Shown here: one piece after another, positions 32,525 through 40,339 of the stretch
How positions within the stretch are numbered: position 1 is the stretch's first letter
How the letters are laid out: each line of letters starts with the position of its first letter
DNA from: Clostridia bacterium
GTDB taxonomy: Bacteria; Bacillota; Clostridia; Oscillospirales; CAG-382
Direction of reading: 5' to 3'
Length of the DNA: 64,000 nucleotides
NCBI GenBank assembly: GCA_017447445.1
Contig: JAFSNK010000003.1
Span: forward strand, 62,001-126,000
Made by a program: the position numbers and the translations under genes
Notes under the pieces: model-generated
Told to the model about the DNA's origin: nothing
What the model saw: only the letters and a program-made list of their open reading frames with translations
Database searches by the model: none

Positions 32525-33562
32525 ATGAATATATTATTAACAGGCGGAGCTGGATACATTGGCTCCCATACACTCATTGAGTTAATTAGCGAACATCACA
32601 GCGTCGTTGTGGTGGACAACCTTTCTAATTCTAATAAGGAATCGCTTACACGGGTGGAGCAGATAACCGGTGTTAAGATCCCTTTTTACGAGGCGGACAT
32701 TCGAGATAGAGATGCGCTTGAGGTAGTGTTCTCTGCACACAATTTCGATTGTTGCATTCATTTTGCTGGGCTGAAAGCGGTTGGTGATTCCGTAACACAT
32801 CCGTGGGAATACTACGATAACAATATCGGTGGTACACTTGTCCTCGTGGATGTTATGCGTAAGCACGGTTGCAAGAATATCATCTTCTCGTCATCCGCTA
32901 CTGTGTATGGCGAACCGTCGATGATCCCGATTACCGAGGAATGTCCGAAAGGACACTGCACCAATCCTTACGGTTGGACAAAGTGGATGATTGAAGAGAT
33001 ATTGACCGATTTGCATACTGCCGATGTTAAAAAGGATGATTCTAACCCATGGAATGTTGTTTTGTTGCGGTATTTCAATCCCATAGGCGCGCACAAATCA
33101 GGCTTGATTGGCGAGAATCCAAATGGGATTCCCACCAATCTGATGCCGTACATTACGCAGGTGGCGGTTGGCAAACTTGATAAACTGCATGTGTATGGCA
33201 ATGATTACAATACGCCTGACGGGACTGGCGTTCGTGATTATATCCATGTGGTAGATTTGGCACGTGGTCACGTCAAAGCGTTGCAAGCTATAGAAAACAA
33301 CTGCGGCATCGCTGTATATAATCTCGGTACTGGCAAGGGCTATAGCGTGTTGGATGTAGTTCACGCTTTTGAAGAAGCCAACAGCGTCCAAATTCCTTAT
33401 GTTATTGAACAGCGCCGTCCAGGGGATGTAGGTATTTGCTACTCTGCATCGGACAAAGCGTTCATTGAACTTGGTTGGAAAGCACATTATGATATTGTCG
33501 ATATGTGCCGAGATAGTTGGAAATGGCAAAAAATGAATCCCAATGGTTATGAGTCATTGTGA
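32525..33562 (+). CDS. galE: UDP-glucose 4-epimerase
   Basis: The 345-residue extended SDR protein has ILLTGGAGYIGSHTLIEL (NAD-binding), the catalytic SSSATVYG with YGWTKWMIE (Tyr/Lys), and TPDGTGVRDYIHVVDLARGH, diagnostic of GalE. It interconverts UDP-Glc and UDP-Gal (or the GlcNAc forms) and supplies the glycan. It closes the glycan operon. Its GC content is higher than that of the preceding genes. Confidence 0.95.
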   Translation: MNILLTGGAGYIGSHTLIELISEHHSVVVVDNLSNSNKESLTRVEQITGVKIPFYEADIRDRDALEVVFSAHNFDCCIHFAGLKAVGDSVTHPWEYYDNNIGGTLVLVDVMRKHGCKNIIFSSSATVYGEPSMIPITEECPKGHCTNPYGWTKWMIEEILTDLHTADVKKDDSNPWNVVLLRYFNPIGAHKSGLIGENPNGIPTNLMPYITQVAVGKLDKLHVYGNDYNTPDGTGVRDYIHVVDLARGHVKALQAIENNCGIAVYNLGTGKGYSVLDVVHAFEEANSVQIPYVIEQRRPGDVGICYSASDKAFIELGWKAHYDIVDMCRDSWKWQKMNPNGYESL

Positions 33563-33583
33563 TCATCATATAGGAGAGTAATG

Positions 33584-34720
33584 ATGATAAAAAGGATTCC
33601 AGATGCTGCTAGGCAGGGAATTGTAGACAAATTGGTTTTATTAGGCGATGTATGTGGCAGTATTGGTTCATATAGAGCATTTTTTGAAAGGGTTTACCCT
33701 GAATGCAAAACAATAGAGTTTAATAAAACTACACTGGCTGCTGAAATTGGTCGTCATTGTGATGTCTTCAAAGGTGACTGGGGAGACGAGAGCGGCATGT
33801 TCAGTGTTGTTAAGATTCTGGATTGGTCAGATGATCAATTTCTATTCTTTTGTCAAGAATACGTTAATCCTGTATTTAATAGATATGAGTGGGATGAGGA
33901 GAATGAAGAGAGAGTTAATCTTCAACCAAAATGTGTTGAGGCTATCAACCTTTATTTGTCTGATTGCGGTTATGAATTAAGAGAATGTGGTAAGATTGGG
34001 GATAAAAAAGAGTATAGACTTTTCGAAACTTACGGAGTTCACGGTTCAATTCAAGGCATAGTTTTTGCGGCAGTTGGAAAGCCAGATGTAGTTTTCACGG
34101 ATTTTTTGAATCAAAACATAAGAATACCAAGAAATAATAAAAAGTATTTAGTGTATGATCAGACAATTGAAAACGAAGGGCTGAAATGGAAAGCATTGAA
34201 AGATTGGTACAACACTAATCGAAGCGAATCAGACCCAGAGTTTATTACAAGATTAAAAGATAGTGTTGACCATTGTGGCTCGCCAATAGAAAAATCATTC
34301 TTTTCAATCTATCTTGATATCGTTGAAGAGTATGGTGAAAGCGTTCCAGCGTTGCTCCCACAGGTTTATCTTCACTATGATACAAAAACTCAACGTGAGA
34401 GAACAGAAAGAATTTTTGAACATCAATGTATGGATTTTCTGATAATATTATCAGAAAGTAGAAGAATCGTCATTGAATTGGATGGCGTTCAGCACTATGC
34501 AGAGGACGAGGAGATTAAGATTAGTGACAGACCATTCCCTGTTCATATTGCGTCTACATCTAGGTATGCCTCAATGGTTGCTGAGCAACGAGAAATGACC
34601 CTTTCAGGATATGAAGTTTATCGGTTTGGAGGAAAAGAGTTTCAAAACGATAATATTGCTATTGTTGTAAAGACTTTTTTTTCTGACTTGTTTAAAAAAC
34701 ACGGATTAGCAATTGAATGA
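33584..34720 (+). CDS. Probable defence protein: AbiJ-NTD3-like domain plus restriction-type nuclease
   Basis: In the 378-residue protein, the first about 110 residues (GDVCGSIGSYRAFFERVYP, LAAEIGRHCDVFKGDWGDES, DDQFLFFCQEYVNPVFNR) resemble the N-terminal domain of AbiJ-related proteins. The C-terminal part has SPIEKSFFSIYLD, FEHQCMDFLIILSESRRIVIELDGVQHYAEDE and QREMTLSGYEVYRFGGKEF, which fits a DUF559/PD-(D/E)XK nuclease with E..D..I.ELDG..H as catalytic core. No membrane segments. It sits at the junction between glycan locus and mobile element, followed by a WYL regulator. Domain names are recalled from pattern. Confidence 0.65.
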   Translation: MIKRIPDAARQGIVDKLVLLGDVCGSIGSYRAFFERVYPECKTIEFNKTTLAAEIGRHCDVFKGDWGDESGMFSVVKILDWSDDQFLFFCQEYVNPVFNRYEWDEENEERVNLQPKCVEAINLYLSDCGYELRECGKIGDKKEYRLFETYGVHGSIQGIVFAAVGKPDVVFTDFLNQNIRIPRNNKKYLVYDQTIENEGLKWKALKDWYNTNRSESDPEFITRLKDSVDHCGSPIEKSFFSIYLDIVEEYGESVPALLPQVYLHYDTKTQRERTERIFEHQCMDFLIILSESRRIVIELDGVQHYAEDEEIKISDRPFPVHIASTSRYASMVAEQREMTLSGYEVYRFGGKEFQNDNIAIVVKTFFSDLFKKHGLAIE

Positions 34721-34760
34721 TAATAGGATTATTAAGCGAAAGAATAGAAACTAAGCAATT

Positions 34761-35735
34761 ATGAAGAACTATAATCGCCTCCTTCTGATTCTGAAATACC
34801 TCCATGATAACACCGATGAGGATCATACCGCTTCGATCAAGGACATTAACGAGTTTCTTGTAAAGCAGTATCTTGACGCAAACCGCAAAACCGTCGTTGA
34901 GTGCATCAGCGAGCTACAAGAAGTTGGTTACGATATTTGCTGTGTTCGCAGTACGCAGAACCGATACTATATGCGAACCCGTCCGTTCACGCTGGCAGAG
35001 GTGAAGCTGCTTGTTGACGCCGTTCAATCCAGCCGCTTCATTTCCGAAGAACAAAGCCGGGAAATCGTCGAGAAACTTTCTACTATCGTCGGAGCGTACA
35101 AGGGAGATATTCTGAAAAGGCATCTGTACATCGGAAGCCGGGCAAAGTCAAATAATGAGCGGCTCACGGAGTACGTTGAGAAGATCCAGACCGCGATCAC
35201 GAACAACAAGGAAGTCATCTTTCAATACTTTGACTACACGCCGGACAAGCAAAAGACGCTGCGGCGGGAAGGAAAGATTTATCACTTCTCTCCGTATGAC
35301 CTGATCTGGAACAATGATATGTACTATGTTGTCGGCTGCGGCAGGCATAACACGGTCTTGAAGTACCGAATTGACCGCATGACGAATCTGGAACTCTTGG
35401 ATACGGACAGATTCCCTATGCCGGAGGGGTACGATATTTCCGATTTCTTTGAAAAAGAGTTCTCCATGATGGCAGGGGAGATCTGCACCGTTGAATTACT
35501 CTGCAACAATGAACTGATGGGCAGCATCATCGACAAGTTCGGCGAGGACGTGAAAACAGAGATCGTAGACAGCGAGCATTTCAAAGCGACTGTCGAGGTG
35601 GAGTTGAGCAAGACCTTTTACGGATGGGTGTTCTCCTCAGCCGGTTCGATGAAGATACTCTCTCCGGAAGCAGCAATAATTGGATTTAAGGAGACTGCAC
35701 TGAAGTTCTTTGAGGACATAGGAGAGCCATTATGA
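34761..35735 (+). CDS. WYL-domain transcriptional regulator
   Basis: The 324-residue protein has an N-terminal HTH (SIKDINEFLV, NRKTVVECISELQEVGYDI), a WYL domain (VIFQYFDYTPD, YHFSPYDLIWNNDMYYVVG, YRIDRMTNLELLD) and a C-terminal WCX-like region (VELLCNNELMGSIIDKFG). WYL regulators sense ligands such as nucleic acids and often control defence genes or mobile elements. Here it could serve the nuclease just upstream or the element. No clear RBS is seen before the ATG. Confidence 0.9.
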   Translation: MKNYNRLLLILKYLHDNTDEDHTASIKDINEFLVKQYLDANRKTVVECISELQEVGYDICCVRSTQNRYYMRTRPFTLAEVKLLVDAVQSSRFISEEQSREIVEKLSTIVGAYKGDILKRHLYIGSRAKSNNERLTEYVEKIQTAITNNKEVIFQYFDYTPDKQKTLRREGKIYHFSPYDLIWNNDMYYVVGCGRHNTVLKYRIDRMTNLELLDTDRFPMPEGYDISDFFEKEFSMMAGEICTVELLCNNELMGSIIDKFGEDVKTEIVDSEHFKATVEVELSKTFYGWVFSSAGSMKILSPEAAIIGFKETALKFFEDIGEPL

Positions 35736-35819
35736 GACGAAACGTTGTGCGCTTCCTGCTTTTTAAGCCGAATACGCCCATTTCTGAACGAAATCATACT
35801 AAAAAATGAACAAATGCTA

Positions 35820-35847
35820 TGAGGTGGGTAAAAAGTTCCACACCTCA
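35820..35847. repeat. Inverted repeat behind the WYL gene
   Basis: TGAGGTG (35820-35826) and CACCTCA (35841-35847) around a 14-nt loop. No T-run follows. It lies just before the terminator/promoter of the LexA-like gene and could be an operator or an element-end feature. Confidence 0.5.
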
Positions 35848-35856
35848 ATTTGCCCA

Positions 35857-35883
35857 AACCCGTTGACAACAGCGGGTTTTTTT
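35857..35883 (+). terminator. Terminator overlapping the lexA-like promoter
   Basis: AACCCG (35857-35862) pairs with CGGGTT (35873-35878), followed by seven Ts. The loop contains the TTGACA box of the next promoter, so stopping upstream transcription and starting the next unit share the same bases. Confidence 0.7.
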
Positions 35884-35891
35884 GTTATCAT
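35863..35891 (+). promoter_or_regulatory. Promoter of the LexA-like gene
   Basis: TTGACA (35863-35868), 17 nt, TATCAT (35886-35891). The palindrome CGAACATTAAGTTCG starts 5 nt downstream, at the expected transcription start. Confidence 0.75.
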
Positions 35892-35896
35892 ATACA

Positions 35897-35911
35897 CGAA
35901 CATTAAGTTCG
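35897..35911. promoter_or_regulatory. LexA-box-like operator
   Basis: CGAAC-attaa-GTTCG is a perfect palindrome with the half-sites of the Gram-positive SOS box (CGAAC/GTTYG), although the spacer is 5 nt instead of the usual 4. It overlaps the start of transcription of the LexA-like gene, so autorepression is likely. Confidence 0.65.
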
Positions 35912-35928
35912 ATATTGGAGGAACCAAA

Positions 35929-36570
35929 ATGAGAGTCATAGACGAAGAAAGACTGAACAAGGTGCTCAAGTGCATCCGCGAGCATCAGGAAAGCGGGAAA
36001 GCGCCGACCTATCGGCAAATCCAAAAAGAGTGCCGGATCGCCTCTCTTTCAACGGTTTCTCTCTATGTAAACGAACTGAAAAAAAGAGGACGTATTGAGA
36101 CGGAAACGCAGGGAGGCTGGAAACAGATAAGGACACCTTCTTACTTCCAACCTTCCGAGAGTCATATCACGCATCTGGTCGGGGCTGTCCATTGCGGACC
36201 GCCGACGGAGGCAATCGAGAACATCGAGGCTTGCGTCGCACTTCCGAATGAGATTTTCGGCGACGCCGAGCACGTTATCCTCCACGCCGAAGGACCAAGC
36301 ATGATCAAACGCGGGATTTTCAACGGGGACCTGCTCGTAGTCAGGCGGACGCCTTATGCGGAATACGGTGATACCGTGATTGCTATGTTGGAGGGCGGAG
36401 AAACGACCTGTAAGGTATATGAAAAAGGTAAGAATGGTCCTTATCTGAGAGCTGCAAACGATGAAGAAGTCAATGGAAAGCGAAAGTACGACGTTTACCC
36501 GCAGGGCGAATGGTCGATATACGGAATAGTGGACTATGTGATCCACGCGCCAGTTTATGATGAGTTATAG
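35929..36570 (+). CDS. LexA/UmuD-like self-cleaving regulator
   Basis: The 213-residue protein has a LexA-type winged HTH (PTYRQIQKECRIASLSTVSLYVNELKKRG split over residues 27-55) and an S24 peptidase domain with Ser124 (EGPSMIKRG) and Lys162 (TTCKVYE). The cleavage bond is Cys89-Gly90 in GAVHCGPP, where LexA has Ala-Gly and UmuD has Cys-Gly. It probably represses the element and is cleaved when RecA is activated by DNA damage. The start at 35929 has RBS TGGAGGAA and follows the promoter and operator; an earlier in-frame ATG lies upstream of the promoter. Confidence 0.88.
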   Translation: MRVIDEERLNKVLKCIREHQESGKAPTYRQIQKECRIASLSTVSLYVNELKKRGRIETETQGGWKQIRTPSYFQPSESHITHLVGAVHCGPPTEAIENIEACVALPNEIFGDAEHVILHAEGPSMIKRGIFNGDLLVVRRTPYAEYGDTVIAMLEGGETTCKVYEKGKNGPYLRAANDEEVNGKRKYDVYPQGEWSIYGIVDYVIHAPVYDEL

Positions 36571-36584
36571 GAGAAAAAGGAAAA

Positions 36585-36791
36585 TTGCAAGAGATTATGG
36601 TTTATACGCCGGAAGCGCACATCCCAATCGCCGGTGTGACTGTAGATCACGGAGTGTATTATCTTGAGTTTAAGAAGAATCGGTCGAACGCCTATGAAAC
36701 GATCACGTTAGATCAGCTTATCTACCTGATTGTTCAGGCGGTAGAACGGTACAATTACGGAGGAACCGACGAGAGGTACTACCGGAATTAA
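36585..36791 (+). CDS. Small conserved-looking element protein, function unknown
   Basis: The 68-residue protein begins IMVYTPEAHIPIAGVTVDHGVYYLEF and ends with an ITLDQLIYLIVQAVERYNYGG helix. No membrane helix or catalytic motif. A TTG start at 36585 has RBS AAAAAGGA; the ATG at 36597 is the alternative. It directly follows the LexA-like gene, so it is probably co-transcribed. I do not recognise a family. Confidence 0.6.
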   Translation: MQEIMVYTPEAHIPIAGVTVDHGVYYLEFKKNRSNAYETITLDQLIYLIVQAVERYNYGGTDERYYRN

Positions 36792-36880
36792 CAGGTGTAG
36801 GCCCCCCAAGCGAGGGAGCCACACATAGAGATAATAAAAAAAGAGTAAATAGCTCAATTCGAGCTGAACCAAGCGAGTTT

Positions 36881-36926
36881 AGCCGGGAGAGTATTCGATA
36901 CCATACGAGTATTTTCCCGGCTGTTT
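36881..36926 (+). terminator. Long hairpin, probable terminator or leader structure
   Basis: AGCCGGGA (36881-36888) pairs with TCCCGGCT (36915-36922), with inner TCG/CGA pairing, followed by GTTTCT. It precedes the RBS of the next gene. Another small hairpin, AGCTC-aatt-cGAGCT, lies at 36851-36865. Confidence 0.55.
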
Positions 36927-36948
36927 CTATCTTCAAAGGAGGTTGAAC

Positions 36949-37140
36949 ATGAACAACAGGGTCGTTCCGGGCAAAGTCCCGAAAGAAAAAGAAGAGCAAG
37001 CCCGTCTTGATGAGGCGATGCGGCTTTACAAGGTGATAGATTCCATTACAGCGAAGGGCTGCGACGCCGAAGTCAAGCGTGTCAAGGGCAAGCTCAAGGT
37101 ACAGACGGTCAAGAAATCGGAATCGGTTTTTCTTGACTGA
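36949..37140 (+). CDS. Small basic element protein, unknown
   Basis: The 63-residue protein is rich in Lys/Glu: KVPKEKEEQARLDEAMRLYKVIDSITAKGC, then VKRVKGKLKVQTVKKSESVF. RBS AAAGGAGG sits 6 nt before the ATG at 36949; a TTG 6 nt earlier is inside the RBS and is rejected. It may bind nucleic acid, but no family is recognised. It is enclosed by hairpins on both sides. Confidence 0.6.
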   Translation: MNNRVVPGKVPKEKEEQARLDEAMRLYKVIDSITAKGCDAEVKRVKGKLKVQTVKKSESVFLD

Positions 37141-37190
37141 GCACAACCGAATAACGAAGCCACTTACGAAGCGGCGTAAGTGAAGAACCA

Positions 37191-37252
37191 AGCGGGGTTG
37201 ATCGACTGCAGCGATGCTGCGGCCTTTTGACCCCGCTTTTCTTATTCTTTTC
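37191..37252 (+). terminator. Large terminator hairpin
   Basis: AGCGGGGT (37191-37198) pairs with ACCCCGCT (37230-37237), with inner GCAGC-gat-GCTGC, followed by TTTCTTATTCTTTT. A separate hairpin CACTTAC/GTAAGTG (37161-37182) stands before it. Confidence 0.7.
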
Positions 37253-37584
37253 GCCGTTTTAGCTATCACAAAAAACAATATTTGAGCCTGAATGCATGCG
37301 GGCAAAGGATATTCACACCGAAGTTTTGCAGAAGAAAACTGCGAAAAACGGATGCGGAATACCCTTGATCTCGTGCGCTCTCATGGCGTTCTGACGGGTC
37401 CGGGGTGAAGCATCATCTCGGACCCTTATCTTTTGCCCGCTGCCGGATGGCCGGAAAGGACCGGCAATGAAAAAGCAGTGGACGGCGTATGCCGCTAGGT
37501 ACCCGTGATCTCCGGATTTTGATTTTCAGCTACCCCAAACCAACAAAAATCAAAATTCAAAAAAATCAAAGGAGATCACAAAAA
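37253..37584. other. Hairpin-rich non-coding stretch (332 nt)
   Basis: No supported gene. A 32-codon ATG frame at 37296-37394 lacks an RBS. Inverted repeats include GGGTCC/GGACCC (37397-37425) and nested GCCGG/CCGG-CCGGC repeats near 37442-37467. The last 60 nt are A-rich and contain the RBS (AAAGGAG) of the sigma-like gene. Confidence 0.5.
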
Positions 37585-38049
37585 ATGAGTTGGAACGATG
37601 GTTACGAAAGAAAAAAGTTCATGGCAAGGATGAAGAAGCAGGCGGAGGAATACCGCGCCGCCGGTATGAGCGAAGAGCAGATCCAGGCGATGTATGAGTT
37701 CGACCTTGGAGTGTACAAGAGCGACAGGGCTTACTATTCGCACACACAGGAATACGAAGCGAGCAGCTTTGACGAGGGCGTTGATGATTCTGACAATGCC
37801 CTGCTGAACCGAAATGCCGATGCGTTCTCGGTGTCATACGAGGAACGGTATTTTAACGATTCAGATCCGTTTGAGATCGGCTTTGAGGACGAGCGATTGA
37901 ACAGGATCGTTGAAAAGTTCAATAATCCCCGTGATATTCGCATTTTGAAAATGCTTTCGGAGGGGATCACCGAAGCTCAGATTGCCGTTGAACTCGGCGT
38001 TACAAATCAGGCGATTTCAAAGCGAGTGCAGAAATTCAAAGGAATCTGA
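37585..38049 (+). CDS. Sigma-factor-region-4-like HTH protein
   Basis: The 154-residue protein has an N-terminal charged helical part (YERKKFMARMKKQAEEYRAAGM), an acidic middle, and a C-terminal HTH (RILKMLSEGITEAQIAVELGVTNQAISKRVQKF) typical of sigma-70 region 4 or RinA/ArpU-like phage activators. No region 2 is visible, so it is probably an activator rather than a true sigma factor. RBS AAAGGAG is 9 nt before the ATG at 37585. It may drive the pilus or transfer genes. Confidence 0.75.
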   Translation: MSWNDGYERKKFMARMKKQAEEYRAAGMSEEQIQAMYEFDLGVYKSDRAYYSHTQEYEASSFDEGVDDSDNALLNRNADAFSVSYEERYFNDSDPFEIGFEDERLNRIVEKFNNPRDIRILKMLSEGITEAQIAVELGVTNQAISKRVQKFKGI

Positions 38050-38129
38050 AAAATATTTTTTCGATTTTGGTTGGGATTTTGCCATTCTCGCTGCCTACCT
38101 TTTGAGAGGACAAGTTAAAAACTCTCGGA

Positions 38130-38505
38130 AATGATCTTTGAAAATTGAATATGCAGGCATCAGATACGTTACTTGTGCCGAAGGAAACTTCAAGCCGGAC
38201 TGTAGGTGCGCCATGACCTCCCAACGGGAGCGAGCGATAAAACCTATACAGCAAAGGACGGGTTGCTCCCGACCGGGCAATAACAGGCGCAAGGAATAAT
38301 GATACTTCCGTAATTCGCGGCTCGGCCACAATGAAGGCGGAGAGGTGAGACTCCTATGGAACCGGTCAGCAGCCGGTCGTCTGATGAACTCCTTTTGTAC
38401 ATTTGGGGGCGGGGACGAATTAAATGTAATGACCCAAGCGCAGAACGAAAGTTCCGCGCCTGGGTGAGTTGAAAGACTCAAAAAAAGGAAGGAGAGAAAA
38501 CGATC
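38130..38505 (+). ncRNA. Candidate structured RNA or cis-acting DNA region before parA
   Basis: At least six stable hairpins are packed in about 375 nt: CTGTA..GGT/ACCTATACAG (38200-38251) enclosing CTCCC-aac-GGGAG; TTGC..CCC/GGG..CAA (38263-38280); GGAG/CTCC (38339-38354); ACCGG/CCGGT (38361-38377); a 13-bp stem with a GAAA loop (38432-38465); and GAGT/ACTC (38466-38479). The parA RBS follows directly. No reading frame explains the conservation of pairing. It could be a leader RNA, a riboswitch-like element, or a replication/partition origin. I cannot assign it to a known RNA class. Confidence 0.5.
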
Positions 38506-38507
38506 GA

Positions 38508-39335
38508 ATGCATAAATGTAAAGTAATCGCCGTGGCAAATCAGAAAGGCGGCGTCGGAAAGACGACCACGACCTTCAACCTCGGCGTGGGACTTGCCCGC
38601 CAGGGCAAAAAGGTACTGCTCATCGACTGCGACCCGCAGGGCGATCTGACTATCTGCTGCGGCTATCAGGATAACGACAGCATTGAAATGACGGTCTCGA
38701 CGGTCATGGAGAAGATCATTTCCGACGAGGAGCTTCAGCCCGACGAGGGCATCATACATCAGCCGGAGGGCGTGGATTTGCTGCCGGCGAACATCGAACT
38801 GTCAAGTATGGACTTGCAGCTCGTTTCGACTATGAACCGCGAGCGCATCATGAGCATCTACCTTGACGGCGTAAAGGATAAATATGACTACATCCTGCTC
38901 GACTGTATGCCGAGCCTCGGCATGATTACCGTCAACGCCTTTACCGCCGCCGATTCGGTCATCATTCCCGTGCAGGCGCATTACCTGCCCTTGAAAGGTA
39001 TGACGCAGCTCACCAAGACGATCAACAAGGTTCAAAGGCAGCTCAATCCGAAGTTGAAGATCGAGGGGATTCTGCTCACGCTTGTCGCCGAGAACACCAA
39101 TCTTGCCAAGACGACCGAGCAGACCATCCGCGACTTCTACGGGAGCAGTATCAAGGTATTCGAGACACATATCCCTATGGCAATCAAGTGTGCGGAGATC
39201 AGCGTCGTCGGCAAGAGCATCTATTCCTACGACGGCAACAGCAAGGTTGCCAAAGCCTATGAGAACTTCACGAAGGAGGTGATCGAGCTTGGCGAAAGGC
39301 AGCGCATTAATAATGAACCTACCCTCAGTCGATGA
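38508..39335 (+). CDS. parA: ParA-family partition ATPase
   Basis: The 275-residue protein has the deviant Walker [20 protein letters not shown], Walker A' [11 protein letters not shown] and Walker [12 protein letters not shown]. It is the Soj/ParA type lacking an N-terminal HTH. With ParB it should help keep the excised element in dividing cells. The start at 38508 follows RBS GGAAGGAGAG. It overlaps parB by 47 nt. Confidence 0.95.
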   Translation: MHKCKVIAVANQKGGVGKTTTTFNLGVGLARQGKKVLLIDCDPQGDLTICCGYQDNDSIEMTVSTVMEKIISDEELQPDEGIIHQPEGVDLLPANIELSSMDLQLVSTMNRERIMSIYLDGVKDKYDYILLDCMPSLGMITVNAFTAADSVIIPVQAHYLPLKGMTQLTKTINKVQRQLNPKLKIEGILLTLVAENTNLAKTTEQTIRDFYGSSIKVFETHIPMAIKCAEISVVGKSIYSYDGNSKVAKAYENFTKEVIELGERQRINNEPTLSR

Positions 39336-40236
39336 CCTTTTCTCAACAGAAGAAGAGCGCCAGGAGGCAAAGCTCAAAAAGCTGTATGACATCCCGCTTT
39401 CCGAGATCGACGATTTCCCGGATCATCCCTACCGCGTCCTCGACGACGAGGATATGCAGGCGCTCATGGACAGCATCAGTGAGCGCGGCGTTATCACGCC
39501 GGCTATGGTTCGCCAAAAGGAGAACGGCAGATACGAAGTGATCTCCGGTCACAGACGCAAACGCGCCTGCGAGAAGCTCGGTCTTGAAACCCTGCGCTGC
39601 GAGGTCGTGGACGTGACCCGCGATGAAGCCATCATATTGATGGTTGACAGCAACAGCCAGCGTTCCGAAATCGCTCCTTGCGATAAGGGACGAGCCTACA
39701 AGATGAAGCTGGAAGCGATCAAAAGATTGCCGGGAAGACCACCGAAAGAAAATTGTGACCCACTGGGGCACAATTTTGATGCTCCGCGTTCCGTGGAGAC
39801 ATTGGCTGAAGATTCTGCTGACAGTAAAACACAAATTCAGCGATATATCCGTTTGACCTATCTCGTCCAAGAGCTTCAAGACTTTGTAGACGAGGGCAAG
39901 ATCAAACTGCGTCCAGCCGTGGAGCTATCCTATTTGGATGAAGAAAGCCAGCGCGACGTGGTTGACCGCATCGATGAAACCGAGGCGTTTCCTTCCCACG
40001 CTCAAGCCATACGCTTGCGCAAGGCGTATGAGGAGGGCGACATCAACTACGAAAAAGTCATGAAGGTTATGGCTGAGGAAAAGCCAAACCAAAAGGTCAA
40101 AATCAAGATTTCGTTTGACCGCTTAATGCCATATATCCCGAAAGGGTTTACTGATGATAAGGTCGAGGACTTTGTGATCAAAGCCGTCGAGCACTATCAC
40201 AGGTATTTGGAGCGACAACGTGATCAGGTGAGGTAA
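39289..40236 (+). CDS. parB: ParB-family DNA-binding protein
   Basis: The 315-residue protein has a ParB nuclease-like/CTPase N-domain ([47 protein letters not shown]) and a central HTH region ([21 protein letters not shown]). The C-terminus has a dimer helix. TTG start with RBS AAGGAGGTGATC, an almost perfect match to the 16S 3' end, located inside parA. A 29-nt inverted repeat is embedded in the coding sequence at 39749-39777. Confidence 0.92.
   Translation: MAKGSALIMNLPSVDDLFSTEEERQEAKLKKLYDIPLSEIDDFPDHPYRVLDDEDMQALMDSISERGVITPAMVRQKENGRYEVISGHRRKRACEKLGLETLRCEVVDVTRDEAIILMVDSNSQRSEIAPCDKGRAYKMKLEAIKRLPGRPPKENCDPLGHNFDAPRSVETLAEDSADSKTQIQRYIRLTYLVQELQDFVDEGKIKLRPAVELSYLDEESQRDVVDRIDETEAFPSHAQAIRLRKAYEEGDINYEKVMKVMAEEKPNQKVKIKISFDRLMPYIPKGFTDDKVEDFVIKAVEHYHRYLERQRDQVR
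39749..39777. repeat. Inverted repeat inside parB
   Basis: AAAATTGTGACCC and GGGGCACAATTTT are 13-nt arms with one mismatch around ACT. It lies in the variable linker between the N-domain and HTH of ParB, and could be a ParB binding site or a hairpin acting on the mRNA. Confidence 0.6.
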
Positions 40237-40252
40237 AAGGAATGTGCGCACA

Positions 40253-40284
40253 GGCTGAAACAAAGCGTTTCGGTCTTCTTTTTT
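40253..40284 (+). terminator. Terminator of the parAB operon
   Basis: GGCTGAAAC-aaagc-GTTTCGGTC (two G-T pairs) followed by TTCTTTTTT. Confidence 0.75.
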
Positions 40285-40339
40285 ACCCCGCCCCGGCACT
40301 CATATACAGAAAATCGAAGAAAGGAGGAACACAACCGAC

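Noticed and set aside
37296-37394. 32-codon frame in the non-coding stretch before the sigma-like gene
   Set aside because: No RBS and no known pattern; it overlaps hairpin-rich sequence and is listed only within the non-coding entry.
38340-38380. Resemblance to a SAM-I riboswitch (GAGGTGAGACTCC, TATGGAACC)
   Set aside because: The conserved GGCAACC, the GGUGC block and the kink-turn are absent, and parA is not a plausible target.
38381-38387. CTGATGA, the core of a hammerhead ribozyme, within the structured region
   Set aside because: The required stem II and following GAAA with stem III could not be formed around it; pairing of neighbouring bases does not fit a hammerhead.
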